The notes: generated from the sequence alone by a model not told the origin. A DNA stretch of 64,000 nt from an uncultured delta proteobacterium (GCA_903869265.1 CAIPYE010000001.1:62001-126000); one strand, 5' to 3'; positions 25,381 through 35,329 are shown, counted from the first letter of the stretch. Made by a program: numbers and translations.

Positions 25381-26394
25381 ATGAAAAAGAAATCGCCAGC
25401 AAGGCGTCATCATTACCTACCGCAATCCTACTTGGCTCGCTTTACAGACAATGGCACGAAGAAAGGACAGTTCTTTGTGCTCGAAGTCGAATCGGGGCGT
25501 GCATTTCGAACATCGCCGAAAAATGTTGCAGTTGAACTCGATTTTAATCGCGTCGATATCGATGGCCATCCGCCAGATCTTATCGAAAACGCGCTCTCAC
25601 CGCTGGAGCAGAAAGCAGTTCAAGCAATTGCGAATACAATCGCCACAGGAAAATTTCCCAACGATGACGATTACAACTCTATTCTCAATCTAATTTGCCT
25701 CATCGCAGTACGTAATCCATTCTTTCGCAAAGCCTTCAACCGTGCTCGAGAACAAACAATTCATATAATCGGTGACTTGCTGGCATCAAATAAACAGTTA
25801 TGGGAGCATCATGTCCGAAAAGCGAAGGAGAATGGCGAAAACATCCCAGATTCCATATCCTTCGAGGAGATGAAGCGCTTTATAGAAAAAAGAAACTATA
25901 AAATCGATTTTTTCCCCGAGGGCAATCTTCGGGTCGAACTGAACCTGTTCGACAATATTTTGCAGATTCTCGGTGAACGAACCTGGTCGTTAATAATCGC
26001 ACCTCAAGACGGGCCAGAATTCATTTGTTCGGACCACCCGCTAGCTATCAATTGGAAATCCGGCCGTCAAGGTCCGATCGGCTTAGAGTTGCGAGAAACA
26101 GAAGTTTTCTTTCCCTTGAGTCGGCGTGCAGGTTTTTATGGTACCTTCGAATATCCGTTGAAAGATGTTGTTCACGCTAAACCAGGAAATGTTGCAACCA
26201 TGAACCGACGCGTGGTGTTTAATGCCGAAAAACACGTTTTTTCGCCTCTGAAATCGTTTGCAATGTGGATCGACGGCGACATAAAGACCATAAATTGCTG
26301 GGATAAGGAAAACCAGGAACACTCGCCATATTTTCCCATTGGCACGCAGCCGAGCACCGGAAAAGCTGCCGAAAAGGGAGGTTGCACTGTTTGA
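25381..26394 (+). CDS. DUF4238 family protein
   Basis: 337 residues. The N-terminal RRHHYLPQSYLARFTDNG is the hallmark of DUF4238, and FICSDHPLAINW in the second half is another conserved element. DUF4238 proteins are of unknown function and patchy distribution, often near mobile DNA. Codon use and base composition are more A/T-rich than in the neighbours, and a palindromic repeat cluster follows 40 bp after the stop. All of this suggests recent acquisition. No ribosome site stronger than GGAG about 20 nt upstream is seen. Confidence 0.85.
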   Translation: MKKKSPARRHHYLPQSYLARFTDNGTKKGQFFVLEVESGRAFRTSPKNVAVELDFNRVDIDGHPPDLIENALSPLEQKAVQAIANTIATGKFPNDDDYNSILNLICLIAVRNPFFRKAFNRAREQTIHIIGDLLASNKQLWEHHVRKAKENGENIPDSISFEEMKRFIEKRNYKIDFFPEGNLRVELNLFDNILQILGERTWSLIIAPQDGPEFICSDHPLAINWKSGRQGPIGLELRETEVFFPLSRRAGFYGTFEYPLKDVVHAKPGNVATMNRRVVFNAEKHVFSPLKSFAMWIDGDIKTINCWDKENQEHSPYFPIGTQPSTGKAAEKGGCTV

Positions 26395-26435
26395 GCGCAG
26401 CGAGTTTGCAACATCCCGGCAGCTTTGAGGAGCAC

Positions 26436-26517
26436 AGGGCATCCCGCCGCAGGCGGGACAAGGGACACAGGGTGCCCTTTCTTTGGTTCGTTTCTTTGGG
26501 CAAGCAAAGAAATGAAC
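26436..26517. repeat. Cluster of intergenic palindromes (REP-like element)
   Basis: Three nested or adjacent inverted repeats: AGGGCA...TGCCCT (26436-26478) enclosing CCCGCC-GCA-GGCGGG (26443-26457), then GTTCGTTTCTTTG...CAAAGAAATGAAC (26486-26517). Elements with the CTTTGGTTCGTTTCTTTGGGC core recur widely between genes of proteobacteria, as far as I recall. It fills the gap between DUF4238 and the membrane protein gene. Confidence 0.7.
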
Positions 26518-26558
26518 ACCCCACAGAACAACGTCTGCGCTAACGAAACGAGCTATCA

Positions 26559-27212
26559 GTGCCTCTCACCAACTCCCCAACCGAACTCACAACCAGCGCC
26601 ACCGACGCCCTGCTGGCCATCGAATGCGCCGTGATCATCGCTGTCCTCCTACGTTCTGCACCCACGAATCACTGGCGAACAACCCTCTGGTGCGGGGTCT
26701 TTACCCTCCTCGCAACCGCCTCCTTCCTCGGCGCCCTGGTTCATGGCCTAGAGATGCCAAAGTCCATCCGCATAGCCCTGTGGACCCCTCTCTACCTAAG
26801 CCTTGGCATTCTCGTGCTACTGTTCATCATGGGGGCTATTGCGGATTGGCAGGGAAAAGTGGCGGCAAAGCGTCTTGTCCCATGGGGCATCGGCGTGAGC
26901 GCGGCCTTTCTCGGGCTAACCGCGCTGCTGGGCGGAAAGTTTATCGTCTTCATCGTTTACGCGGCAACGATTATGCTGAGCGGACTGGCCATCTACACAT
27001 TTTTGGCCGCCACCCATCGCTTGAAAGGCGCCGCAGTTGTTGCCCTGGCGATCCTGCTCAATCTGGCGGGGGCCGCAGTGCAGGCGAGCAATCTCTCGCT
27101 CCACCTTGTTTTCCCCTTTGACCACAATGGACTCTTCCACCTTGTCCAGATAGCGAGCACCGCGATCCTCGGGCTGGGAGTGCACCGCGGCATGAAGTCC
27201 GTCCAGAGATAA
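26559..27212 (+). CDS. Multi-pass membrane protein, DUF6962-like
   Basis: 217 residues from GTG 26559. About seven hydrophobic segments are visible (for example DALLAIECAVIIAVLL, GVFTLLATASFLGALVHGL, LGILVLLFIMGAI, GVSAAFLGLTALL, FIVFIVYAATIMLSGLAIYTF). Late in the chain is FPFDHNGLFHLVQIASTAILGLG, where conserved-looking Asp/His/Asn lie at a membrane edge. That HNGLFH pattern is reminiscent of DUF6962 and of CREST-type (alkaline ceramidase/PAQR-like) membrane hydrolases, but the function is not established. Translation start is uncertain. Confidence 0.65.
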   Translation: MPLTNSPTELTTSATDALLAIECAVIIAVLLRSAPTNHWRTTLWCGVFTLLATASFLGALVHGLEMPKSIRIALWTPLYLSLGILVLLFIMGAIADWQGKVAAKRLVPWGIGVSAAFLGLTALLGGKFIVFIVYAATIMLSGLAIYTFLAATHRLKGAAVVALAILLNLAGAAVQASNLSLHLVFPFDHNGLFHLVQIASTAILGLGVHRGMKSVQR

Positions 27213-27230
27213 ATGTTCCGCGAACGCGGC

Positions 27231-28043
27231 CTACCACAACCTCTCAAAAAACCGCCCCACCTCACCAGGCCGATGCGCATCCGACCCCGCCACCAGCGGA
27301 ACCCCCAAGGCCACAGCCTCGTCGATCAGTGCGCGCACCGGATACTGCTCCCCCCGATGGGAAAACCCGGAGGTGTTCACCTCCAAAGCCATGCCCTTCC
27401 CGCGCATCGCCTGAAAAATCTCCGTAATCTGGAGCCGATGCGCCGCGGTAAAATGCACCTCGGGATGGTGGCGGAGCACAGCGTCCAGATGGCAAAGCAC
27501 CGTGCCGGGCAGGGCATCAATCGCCTCCAGCAGGGTGGCGAAGTAGTCGGAGATCACCCGTTCCACCCCCTGCTTGCCCAGAGGCTCCAAGTTGGCCTTG
27601 CGGCGGCTCACCACATTGTAGTGACGTCCCTTGATCTCATAGTAATGGAAGGAGAGACCGACCCGGTCCCAGGTGTACTGCTGGAGGAAATCAAGAATCG
27701 CAGAGACCTGCCTGGGGTTGTAGCCCACCTCCACCCCGATCCCGATGCGGAGCCTGTCCCCGTAAACCTGACGCAGCCGCTGCCCTTCGCAATGGTAGTA
27801 GGCGAAATCCTCTTGGGAAAGCCAGGTGTCCTCACGGTAGCGGATGCCACATTCCAGGTGCTCGAGAAAGATCAGCTCCTCAAGCCCCTTGTCGATGGCA
27901 GCGACCACATACTCCTCCATCTCGCCGGTGGCATGATGGCAGAGCCGGGTGTGGACATGGCCGTCGCTCTTGGGGTTGATCAGCATGGGTTTGCCGAAAA
28001 AGGAGAATTTCTCTGGGACTCGTAGATCATTCCGTAAAGTCAT
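27231..28043 (-). CDS. Histidinol-phosphatase (PHP family, HisJ-type)
   Basis: 270 residues. PHP-domain metal ligands are seen in order: DGHVHTRLCHHATG (HxH), LEHLECG, GIGVEVGYNPRQ, SFHYYEIKG, LCHLDAVLRH, EVNTSG and GSDAHRPGEVG. The architecture and length match HisJ-type histidinol-phosphate phosphatases, which carry out the next-to-last stage of histidine synthesis. Other PHP phosphoesterases share these motifs, so the substrate is an inference. A later start at 27986 (MLINPKSDGH) is possible because no ribosome site distinguishes the first ATG. Confidence 0.82.
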   Translation of the reverse strand: MTLRNDLRVPEKFSFFGKPMLINPKSDGHVHTRLCHHATGEMEEYVVAAIDKGLEELIFLEHLECGIRYREDTWLSQEDFAYYHCEGQRLRQVYGDRLRIGIGVEVGYNPRQVSAILDFLQQYTWDRVGLSFHYYEIKGRHYNVVSRRKANLEPLGKQGVERVISDYFATLLEAIDALPGTVLCHLDAVLRHHPEVHFTAAHRLQITEIFQAMRGKGMALEVNTSGFSHRGEQYPVRALIDEAVALGVPLVAGSDAHRPGEVGRFFERLW

Positions 28044-28055
28044 TACCGTTCGCGG

Positions 28056-28140
28056 TGAGCCCTTCGACTGCGCTCAGGAGAGCCCTGTCGAACCGCTGTC
28101 CATTTGCTACTACGGGCCTTCGACAGGCTCAGGCCCAACG
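28056..28140. repeat. Intergenic CCTTCGAC...CTCAGG repeat pair
   Basis: CCTTCGACTGCGCTCAGG (28061-28078) and CCTTCGACAGGCTCAGG (28117-28133) are direct near-repeats. Between them is AGCCCTGTCGAAC, which is the inverse complement of the second unit with small differences, so the DNA can fold. Such TTCGAC-CTCAGG palindromes are dispersed in many bacterial genomes. Confidence 0.65.
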
Positions 28141-28171
28141 GAATTGTGTCTTTAGTTGGACAAAACGATCT

Positions 28172-28360
28172 CTAGGCGTTGCCGCGGGGGAAGAAATGCA
28201 ACACCCCGTCGATATCCGAGGTATCGCAAACGCGCCCTGGCCCGAGCTCGACGAACTGCTCAATGCCTTCCATGTTGATGGAAAATTGCTGGCCGTCCGG
28301 CATGTGGTACACAACCGTCCGGACCTTGGTTATATCAATGGGCGATCCAGCCACTCTCAT
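28172..28360 (-). CDS. Small hypothetical protein (62 residues)
   Basis: The frame reads MRVAGSPIDITKVRTVVYHMPDG and ends DGVLHFFPRGNA. I chose ATG 28360 because GAGGA lies 6 nt before it; an ATG two codons earlier sits on top of that site. No TM segment, signal or known motif. Codon use looks normal for this genome. It lies between two repeat elements. It may be real but has only its ribosome site and length as support. Confidence 0.5.
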   Translation of the reverse strand: MRVAGSPIDITKVRTVVYHMPDGQQFSINMEGIEQFVELGPGRVCDTSDIDGVLHFFPRGNA

Positions 28361-28498
28361 ATTCATTCCTCACCAAATCCTATAAAAAAACAGAACATCG
28401 CTGTCCTGTAATTTAGTCATTGATTAAATTATGGCAAGCCGCCACAAAAAAATTACTATTTTTTAGCCAAAATAAAAACCGGATTTAAACATCCCATC

Positions 28499-28630
28499 TG
28501 TAACTGTTCGGCAGTGCCACAGATGCGCGAAAGAGGCTTGCGAAATGTGCTATTGCACATGAGCAGGCCAATGACAGGTAAGCGAGCCTGCGAGACTCCG
28601 AAGCAGATGCGGTGCTGCCGGACAGTTACA
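28499..28630. repeat. 132-bp element with terminal inverted repeats (MITE-like)
   Basis: The ends TGTAACTGTTCGGCAG (28499-28514) and CTGCCGGACAGTTACA (28615-28630) are inverted repeats with one mismatch in 16, and the pairing continues further inward imperfectly (GTGCCACAGATGC against GCAGATGCGGTGC). An inner hairpin ATGTGC-TATT-GCACAT lies at 28545-28560. It encodes no protein. It starts 4 bp beyond the ftsK stop codon. The layout fits a miniature inverted-repeat element or a stable RNA hairpin; no clear target duplication is visible. Confidence 0.6.
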
Positions 28631-28634
28631 ATAA

Positions 28635-30773
28635 TCAGTACGTCTTGCGAGCCAATACCTCGCGGGGCTTGGAGCCGTCCGCAGGGCCGACAACCCCTTC
28701 CTTTTCCATGAGCTCGATCATCCGGGCGGCCCGATTGTAGCCCACCCGCAGACGCCGCTGCACCATGGAAATGGAGGCCTGACCCGATTCGCACACCAGG
28801 GCCACGGCCTCGTCATATTTCTCGTCAAAATCCCCGGACTCGTCGCCCTCACTGGCCTCGGCTTCCTCACCAAGCTTCAGCACGGTTTCATCGTAGCGCA
28901 CAGCGCCCTGTTCCTTAAGGAAGGTCACAATCCGCTCGGTTTCCTTATCCGAGATGTAGGCGCCGTGGATGCGCTGGAGCTTGCTGGTGCCCGGCGGCAT
29001 GAAGAGCATGTCGCCGGAACCCAACAGGTGCTCGGCCCCGCTCCCATCCAGAATGGTACGGGAATCGATCTTGGAGGAGACCTTGAACGACATCCGCGTT
29101 GGGAAGTTGGCCTTGATCAACCCGGTGAGCACATCCACCGAGGGGCGCTGGGTGGCGAGGATCAGGTGCATGCCCGCAGCCCTCGCCATCTGGGCGAGCC
29201 TGGCCACGGAATCCTCGACCTCGCGGGAGGAGACCATCATCAGGTCGGCCAGCTCGTCAATGATGATGACGATGAGCGGCAATTTGTCCACGGCCTCGGC
29301 GTTGTAGCTGGCCAGACTCTTGACCTTGGCCTCTTCCATCAGCTGGTAGCGGCGCTCCATCTCCCGCACCGCCCAAAGCAGGGCCCGACTGGCCAGCTTG
29401 GGGTCCACCACCACCGGGTGCAGCAGGTGGGGGATATCCTCGTAGCAGGAAAGCTCAATGCGCTTGGGGTCCACCAGCAGCAAGCGGACCTCCTCGGGCG
29501 TGGCCCGAAAAAGGATCGAGCAGATGATGGTGTTGACCGCCACGCTTTTTCCCGAGCCGGTTGCCCCGGCGATGAGCAGATGGGGCATCCGCGCCAGATC
29601 GGCGATCACCGGATTGCCCACCACATCCATGCCCAACCCAATGGTGAGCCGGGAGCTGGCCTTTTGAAATTTTTCGTTGGCAAAGATGTCGCGGACATAG
29701 ACGATATTGCGGGTCGGGTTGGGGATCTCGATGCCCAGCGCGGCCTTGCCCGGGATGGAGCCGACGATGCGCACGCTCTCGGCCTTGAGCCCCAGGGCCA
29801 GATCGTCGGCCAGGGCAATGATCTTGTTGATCTTGACCCCAGGAGCCGGGGAAAACTCGTAGGTGGTGATCACCGGACCTGGGGAGATGCCGACCACCTT
29901 GCCCACCACCCCGAAATCCTTGAGCTTTTCCTCCAATTCGGCGCTGACCGCATAGTAGTACTCGCGGTCCACGACCACCTCGGTATTTTCCGGCTTATCC
30001 AGCAGGGAGAGGGGCGGCAGCCGGTATTCCCCGCTGGCAGCGGGCAGGAGGCGGAAGGAGTCGTCCTCTCCCCCGGCCTCAAGCTTTACCGGGGCATGCA
30101 CCTTGGGCACGATGGAATCATCCTCGTCCGGGCTTGGATCGGTTACAAGGGGAACGGCCGCCGCCTGTTTCTTGCCCTGCCCGGCAGAGGAGTTGACCTC
30201 GTACGCCTTTCGAGCCGCCCATCGGGAGGCCAGAAACCCGCGCAACCGATTGCCAAGGGAATAGGGGGAGAAACTGCTGATCAGCATCAGGGAGATAACC
30301 AGCACCACGAGAAACAGCAGGTATGACCCTGGTCCGCCGAAAAGCAGCTGAGCATACTGGGCCAGGAGGGTGCCCAAGAAACCGGCAACCGGATAGGTGT
30401 GCTCAAAAACAGTGAAAGAGCTCAGGGCAGTAAAGCCGGAGAGGCCTGCGCTGGCCAGGAGAATCCCGGTACAGCCGAATACGATCAGGGGTAGGGTATC
30501 CAGGGTGCAGTCCGGGGAAAAAAGACGGATGGCGAAAAAAAGCAGGAGAAAAGGCAGCCAGAGCGCGGTGATTCCCAAGAGATCCATGAGCAGTCCGGCG
30601 ACAAACTGGCCCACCGTCCCGCCCCAGTTGGCGGTGGCTGTCTGGACCAGCGGCTCCACCGAGGTATAGCTGATCAGGCAGAGAAGCAGAAAAAGGGCGA
30701 CAAACACCCCGAATACGGAAAGTATCTCTCGCCCAAGCGTTGGTTTTTCCTGCTTATTGTTCCCTGAAGCCAT
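28635..30773 (-). CDS. ftsK: DNA translocase FtsK/SpoIIIE
   Basis: 712 residues. Four to five N-terminal TM segments (VFVALFLLLCLIS, LLGITALWLPFLLLFFAI, LIVFGCTGILLASAGL, YLLFLVVLVISLMLI) anchor it at the septum. A linker, the alpha-beta motor with Walker A GATGSGKSV, Walker B LIVIIIDELADLMM and the RAAGMHLILATQRP segment follow. The C-terminal gamma winged helix (RRLRVGYNRAARMIELMEKEGVVGP) reads KOPS-type sites. It pumps chromosomal DNA through the division septum. It is shorter than E. coli FtsK because the linker is short, as in many bacteria. Confidence 0.95.
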   Translation of the reverse strand: MASGNNKQEKPTLGREILSVFGVFVALFLLLCLISYTSVEPLVQTATANWGGTVGQFVAGLLMDLLGITALWLPFLLLFFAIRLFSPDCTLDTLPLIVFGCTGILLASAGLSGFTALSSFTVFEHTYPVAGFLGTLLAQYAQLLFGGPGSYLLFLVVLVISLMLISSFSPYSLGNRLRGFLASRWAARKAYEVNSSAGQGKKQAAAVPLVTDPSPDEDDSIVPKVHAPVKLEAGGEDDSFRLLPAASGEYRLPPLSLLDKPENTEVVVDREYYYAVSAELEEKLKDFGVVGKVVGISPGPVITTYEFSPAPGVKINKIIALADDLALGLKAESVRIVGSIPGKAALGIEIPNPTRNIVYVRDIFANEKFQKASSRLTIGLGMDVVGNPVIADLARMPHLLIAGATGSGKSVAVNTIICSILFRATPEEVRLLLVDPKRIELSCYEDIPHLLHPVVVDPKLASRALLWAVREMERRYQLMEEAKVKSLASYNAEAVDKLPLIVIIIDELADLMMVSSREVEDSVARLAQMARAAGMHLILATQRPSVDVLTGLIKANFPTRMSFKVSSKIDSRTILDGSGAEHLLGSGDMLFMPPGTSKLQRIHGAYISDKETERIVTFLKEQGAVRYDETVLKLGEEAEASEGDESGDFDEKYDEAVALVCESGQASISMVQRRLRVGYNRAARMIELMEKEGVVGPADGSKPREVLARKTY

Positions 30774-30826
30774 TATGCTCGCAGATCGGTTCCGTTGATG
30801 GCGCGCGGACTTGCCCGCATTACAGG

Positions 30827-31240
30827 CTACTTTTCCTTGCTTATATTTTTCAGGATAGCGTCAAGAATCCCATTGATAAAGCCCGGAGAATCCTCGCCGC
30901 AGTAACGCTTGGCCAGCTCGATGGCCTCGTCGATGGCCACCCGGGGCGGCACATCCTCCTTGAACATCATTTCATAGGCCGCCAGCCGGATAATGTTGCG
31001 ATCCAGCACCGACATCCGGCTGACCCGCCAGTTCACCGCGCTTTCTTCGATCTTGGCGTCAAGATCATCCCTCTTGTCGGTGATGCCGTAAACCAGCTCA
31101 CTCCCATAGGGGATGGCTTTTTTATTGATCTCAAAATTCTCGCAGAGCAGCGGAAAATTCTCCACTGCGGAGGTTGCAGTCATCTCCCCTTGAAACAGGG
31201 CGTTGAGGGCAAGCTCCCTTGCCTTGCGTCGGTTTCCCAT
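30827..31240 (-). CDS. nusB: Transcription antitermination factor NusB
   Basis: 137 residues, all-helical. The start NRRKARELALNALFQGEM and the end KYCGEDSPGFINGILDAIL are the standard NusB ends. With NusE it binds boxA RNA to support rRNA antitermination. It follows ribH by 6 bp; the ribH-nusB pairing is very common in bacteria. Confidence 0.96.
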   Translation of the reverse strand: MGNRRKARELALNALFQGEMTATSAVENFPLLCENFEINKKAIPYGSELVYGITDKRDDLDAKIEESAVNWRVSRMSVLDRNIIRLAAYEMMFKEDVPPRVAIDEAIELAKRYCGEDSPGFINGILDAILKNISKEK

Positions 31241-31246
31241 GGATGA

Positions 31247-31729
31247 TCAGGCGAGCTGCGGCAGCAGGTTAACCATCTCGATGGCAGTGGCCGCGCACTC
31301 GGAACCCTTGTTGCCTGCCTTGGACCCGGCCCGTTCAATGGCCTGCTCGATGGAATCGGTGGTGAGGACACCAAAGATGATGGGCACTCCGGATTCCATG
31401 CTGGCCTGGGCAATCCCCTTGGTCGCCTCGTTGGCCACGAAATCAAAATGGGGGGTTGAGCCGCGGATCACCGCGCCAAGACAGATCACTGCGTCATAGC
31501 GGCCGGATTTGACCATCTTCTGGGCAACCAGCGGAATCTCAAAGGCGCCGGGAACCCTGGCCACCTCGATCTCCTTGTCCTTGACCCCGGAACGCATCAG
31601 GGTGTCCAGGGCACCTTCCAGCAGACGCTCGGCAATAAAAGAGTTAAACCGGGCAATGACAATCCCGAATTTTTTCCCTTCGGCCTGCAGTTTTCCTTCA
31701 AAAAATTTCGGCATCGTTTTTTCCTCCAA
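31247..31729 (-). CDS. ribH: 6,7-dimethyl-8-ribityllumazine synthase
   Basis: 160 residues. Motifs: [57 protein letters not shown] (substrate loop and His) and [17 protein letters not shown]. It makes the lumazine that riboflavin synthase dismutates. It stands between ribBA and nusB in a complete riboflavin gene set. Confidence 0.97.
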   Translation of the reverse strand: MEEKTMPKFFEGKLQAEGKKFGIVIARFNSFIAERLLEGALDTLMRSGVKDKEIEVARVPGAFEIPLVAQKMVKSGRYDAVICLGAVIRGSTPHFDFVANEATKGIAQASMESGVPIIFGVLTTDSIEQAIERAGSKAGNKGSECAATAIEMVNLLPQLA

Positions 31730-31743
31730 GAGTGTACGAAGAC

Positions 31744-32982
31744 TTAGTTTTTTGTATCCTTGCCGCCGCCGGTGAACAGATCCAGCATATGGCCAAGCTT
31801 GTCCTTCTTGGCCTTCAGGTAATCGATATTTTCCGGTTCCGCCACCATTTCGATGGCCTGCCGTGCAGTGACCTTAAGGCCATAGCCTTCAAGGCCGATG
31901 ATCTTCTTGGGGTTGTTGGTGATGAGCCGCATCTTGCGCACCCCCAAATCCCGAAGGATCTGAGCGCCGATCCCGTAGTCGCGCAGGTCGGCCTTGAAAC
32001 CCAGATGCACATTGGCCTCAACCGTATCCATCCCGCCCTCCTGAAGGGCATAGGCCTTGATCTTGTTGATCAACCCGATACCGCGCCCCTCCTGCTGCAT
32101 GTAGAGGATGATGCCCGCGCCCTCATGCTCGACCATGCGCATGGCGCTGTGCAGCTGTCCGCCACAGTCGCAGCGCTTGGAGCCGAAGACGTCGCCGGTC
32201 AGACAGGAGGAATGCACCCGGACCATGATCTCCTTGGTGGGGTCGATCTCGCCCTTGACCAGGGCAACGTGTTCGAGGTCATCCACATCGTTGGTGTAAA
32301 CAATGGCCCGGAAATCGCCATAGCGGGTGGGGATTTTTGCCTCGGCAGCCCGATGGACCAGCTTGTCCTCGCGGGTCCGGTAGGCGACCAGATCGGCGAT
32401 GGTGGCGATCTTGAGGTCATGCTCCTTGGCAAAGATCTCCAGATCGGGCATCCGGGCCATGGTGCCGTCCTCCTTCATGATCTCGCAGATCACCCCGGAA
32501 GGATTCAATCCAGCCAAGCGGGAGAGGTCAACCGAGCCCTCGGTCTGGCCGGTGCGGACCAAAACCCCGCCCCGCCTGGCGCGCAGGGGAAAGATATGGC
32601 CGGGGCTGACGATATCGCTGGGCTTGGCCTTGGGATCGGCGGCCACCAGGATGGTCCTGGCCCGGTCCGCTGCGGAGATACCGGTGGTGACCCCGGTGGT
32701 GGCCTCGATGCTCACCGTGAAGGCGGTTTCAAAGGGAGACTTGTTGTTCTGCACCATCATGGGGATCTGCAACTGCTCCAGATGATCCGGGGTCAGGGTC
32801 AGACAGATGAGGCCTCTGCCATGGGTGGCCATGAAATTGATCGCCTCGGGGGTGACCTTTTCCGCGGCCATGTACAGATCGCCTTCATTCTCGCGATCCT
32901 CGTCATCAACCAGGATGATCATCTTCCCGGCCCGGATCTCGTCAATCACCTCTTCAATGGAACTTACCGCCATGTCATTCAC
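31744..32982 (-). CDS. ribBA: Bifunctional 3,4-DHBP synthase / GTP cyclohydrolase II
   Basis: 412 residues. The N-terminal RibB half has [19 protein letters not shown] (acidic loop) and [12 protein letters not shown]. The C-terminal RibA half has the zinc site [18 protein letters not shown] and [28 protein letters not shown]. The fused enzyme provides both starting branches of riboflavin synthesis: ribulose 5-phosphate to dihydroxybutanone phosphate, and GTP to the pyrimidine precursor. It lies between ribE and ribH. Confidence 0.97.
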   Translation of the reverse strand: MNDMAVSSIEEVIDEIRAGKMIILVDDEDRENEGDLYMAAEKVTPEAINFMATHGRGLICLTLTPDHLEQLQIPMMVQNNKSPFETAFTVSIEATTGVTTGISAADRARTILVAADPKAKPSDIVSPGHIFPLRARRGGVLVRTGQTEGSVDLSRLAGLNPSGVICEIMKEDGTMARMPDLEIFAKEHDLKIATIADLVAYRTREDKLVHRAAEAKIPTRYGDFRAIVYTNDVDDLEHVALVKGEIDPTKEIMVRVHSSCLTGDVFGSKRCDCGGQLHSAMRMVEHEGAGIILYMQQEGRGIGLINKIKAYALQEGGMDTVEANVHLGFKADLRDYGIGAQILRDLGVRKMRLITNNPKKIIGLEGYGLKVTARQAIEMVAEPENIDYLKAKKDKLGHMLDLFTGGGKDTKN

Positions 32983-33015
32983 CTCAAAACTTCCGCCGCC
33001 TGTTGGCAGAGCACG

Positions 33016-33675
33016 TTATCGCAAAAAACCGTGCTCTGCCAGAAAAGCGGAATTGATTCTTGATTCCCCACCCCCGCCGTCAGCATCCTTGGCGGAGAGC
33101 AATTTTTCCACATACTTGCCGATCAGATCCACTTCTATATTCACCACGCTCCCCTGTTTCAGCGCACCCAGGGTGGTAACCCCGAGGGTGTGGGGGATGA
33201 TGGAAACGGAAAAAGCTTTCGCATCGATACTGTTGACGGTAAGACTGATGCCGTCAATGGCGATGGAGCCCTTTTCGATGATATACTTGCCAAAACCCGC
33301 AGGCACCTGAAAGCTGAACAGCACGAAATCCCCAAGGGGCTGACGGGTAAGCATGGGGGTCGTGGCGTCCACATGGCCGCTGACCATATGCCCGCCCAGC
33401 CGGTCGGTGAGGCGCAGGGCGCGTTCCAGATTGACCACGCTCCCCACGGCCAGCTGCCCGAGATTGGTGCGCTTGAGGCTTTCCGGCGAAACATCCACCA
33501 CGAAACGTCTGCCGCTGATCTCCTTGGCCGTGAGACAAACCCCGTTGACCGCGATGGACTCGCCTTCCGCAGGTTCGGGCAGATCAAAGTCCGCCCCGAT
33601 GGCGAAGAGCATCCCGCCGCCCACCGGCCTTTTTTCCAGTATTCTGCCTTGTCCCAGTATGATCCCGGTGAACAT
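33016..33675 (-). CDS. ribE: Riboflavin synthase alpha chain
   Basis: 219 residues from ATG 33675 ([12 protein letters not shown]), with AGGAAGG 4-6 nt upstream. Two lumazine-binding repeats are visible: [14 protein letters not shown]...[14 protein letters not shown] and [14 protein letters not shown]...[14 protein letters not shown], joined by [10 protein letters not shown]. It dismutates two lumazines to riboflavin. The frame is open further upstream, but MFTGI is the invariant start of this family. Confidence 0.96.
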   Translation of the reverse strand: MFTGIILGQGRILEKRPVGGGMLFAIGADFDLPEPAEGESIAVNGVCLTAKEISGRRFVVDVSPESLKRTNLGQLAVGSVVNLERALRLTDRLGGHMVSGHVDATTPMLTRQPLGDFVLFSFQVPAGFGKYIIEKGSIAIDGISLTVNSIDAKAFSVSIIPHTLGVTTLGALKQGSVVNIEVDLIGKYVEKLLSAKDADGGGGESRINSAFLAEHGFLR

Positions 33676-33698
33676 GTCCCTTCCTAAGCGGTCAGCGA

Positions 33699-34817
33699 TC
33701 AGCTGCCAGCTACAAGCTGTTTTTCTATCAGCCCTTCGATCAGCACATCGCCCCCAAGACGCCGCACCTTGGTGACCGTAAAGCCGGGGGCGTCTGCAAC
33801 CTGTTGCAACCCCAGGGTATCCACAAGCGGTACTCCATCGCCGCCGAGAAAGATCGGGGCGACAAAGATATTCACCTCGTCGATCAACCCGGCCCGCAAA
33901 AACGCGCCATGCACCCGGCTGCCCCCTTCGACCAGCACACTGGTGAGTTGCGCCCTGCCAAGCTCGCAAAGTACCACTTCAAGATCAAGCTGTCCTGCGC
34001 CAGTAAGCCTGACCTGCTTGATGACCGCGCCTGCCTTAACCAGAGCCTCGGCCCGTTTCACCTCCGCATCCGGCCCGCAAAAAATCCAGGTGGGAGCAGA
34101 AGACGGCTGTTGCAGCATTTTGGCGGTTGGCGGCAATCTGAGCGCAGTGTCCAGAATAACCCGCAACGGATCCCTGCCCCTGCGGCCCACCAATCTGGTG
34201 GTAAGCGACGGATCATCGCACAGGGCCGTGCCACTGCCGATGAGGATGGCATCCACCCTATCCCGCAACCGATGCACCTGACGCCGGGATTGCTCGTTGG
34301 TGATCCAGGCGCACTGGCCGGAGGCCAGAGCCAATCTCCCATCCAGACTCATTCCGGCCTTCATGATCACCCAAGGCAACCCGGTGGTGACATGCTTGCT
34401 GAATGGCCGGTTCAAGCTCCGGCATTCCTCAGCCAGCACGCCCTGCGTGACCTCAACCTCTTGGGCACCAAGGGTCTTGCAACCCCCGCCCGCCACCAAC
34501 GGATTGGGATCCAGCATGCCGACCACCACCCGCTTGATGCCGCTGGCCAGGATAGCCTGGGTGCAGGGAGGAGTCCGGCCCGTATGGTTGCAGGGCTCCA
34601 AGGTCACATAAATGGTGGCGCCCCTAGCCTTTGCCCCGGCAGCCCGGAGAGCATGCACCTCGGCATGGGGGGTTCCGGCTTTCTGGTGAAACCCCGTGGC
34701 AATAAGCCGGTTATTTTTAACCACAACCGCGCCGACGCAAGGGTTGGGCGAGGTGCGTCCCAGCCCCTTTCTCGCCTCCCTGATTGCCAGCTGCATCCAG
34801 GCGCGGTCGTCTTTCAT
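33699..34817 (-). CDS. ribD: Riboflavin biosynthesis deaminase/reductase RibD
   Basis: 372 residues. The deaminase half carries zinc ligands HAEVHAL and [11 protein letters not shown]. The reductase half has [41 protein letters not shown] and [21 protein letters not shown]. It performs the second and third steps from the GTP branch of the pathway. It overlaps nrdR by 4 nt, suggesting coupled translation. Confidence 0.97.
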   Translation of the reverse strand: MKDDRAWMQLAIREARKGLGRTSPNPCVGAVVVKNNRLIATGFHQKAGTPHAEVHALRAAGAKARGATIYVTLEPCNHTGRTPPCTQAILASGIKRVVVGMLDPNPLVAGGGCKTLGAQEVEVTQGVLAEECRSLNRPFSKHVTTGLPWVIMKAGMSLDGRLALASGQCAWITNEQSRRQVHRLRDRVDAILIGSGTALCDDPSLTTRLVGRRGRDPLRVILDTALRLPPTAKMLQQPSSAPTWIFCGPDAEVKRAEALVKAGAVIKQVRLTGAGQLDLEVVLCELGRAQLTSVLVEGGSRVHGAFLRAGLIDEVNIFVAPIFLGGDGVPLVDTLGLQQVADAPGFTVTKVRRLGGDVLIEGLIEKQLVAGS

Positions 34818-35284
34818 TTCGCTGTTTCTTCCGGGCCGCCCAGCATACCTTTCAACTCGGCCATGAACTCGCTCAAATCCTTGAACTGCCGGTACACCGA
34901 GGCGAAACGGACATAGGCCACGCCGTCGAGCTTGCGCAGGCCGTCCATGACCCGCTCCCCGACCAGCTTCACCGGAATCTCGCGTTCGCCCATGTCCTGA
35001 AGCTCCCGCTCCAGGGAATCGACAAACTCATCGATCTGCTCCATGCTGACCGGCCGTTTCTCGCAGGCCTTTTGCAGCCCCTCCACCACCTTGTGCCGGT
35101 CCCAAGCCTCGCGGCGCCCATCCTTCTTGATCAGCATGGGCATGGTCACCTCAAGCCGCTCGTAGGTGGTGAACCTGCGGCTGCAGGCATCGCACATCCG
35201 GCGGCGACGGGTGATGGTAAAATCCTTGTTCAGGCGGGAGTCAACAACCCGGTTTTCCAGATGACCGCAGTACGGACATTTCAT
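34814..35284 (-). CDS. nrdR: Transcriptional repressor NrdR
   Basis: 156 residues. The zinc finger is [15 protein letters not shown]...[15 protein letters not shown], followed by an ATP-cone ([32 protein letters not shown]). It senses ATP/dATP and represses ribonucleotide reductase genes at NrdR boxes. No nrd gene is in the window. It is placed between the dCMP deaminase and ribD, a frequent arrangement with ribD and glyA. Confidence 0.97.
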   Translation of the reverse strand: MKCPYCGHLENRVVDSRLNKDFTITRRRRMCDACSRRFTTYERLEVTMPMLIKKDGRREAWDRHKVVEGLQKACEKRPVSMEQIDEFVDSLERELQDMGEREIPVKLVGERVMDGLRKLDGVAYVRFASVYRQFKDLSEFMAELKGMLGGPEETAK

Positions 35285-35329
35285 AACTTCGCCTTAACGA
35301 GATCTGCGCCGGAGCAGGAAGCCAGACCG

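Noticed and set aside
26436-28140. A CRISPR array
   Set aside because: The repeats here are palindromic intergenic elements in one or two copies without regular spacers. No regularly spaced repeat array exists anywhere in the window.
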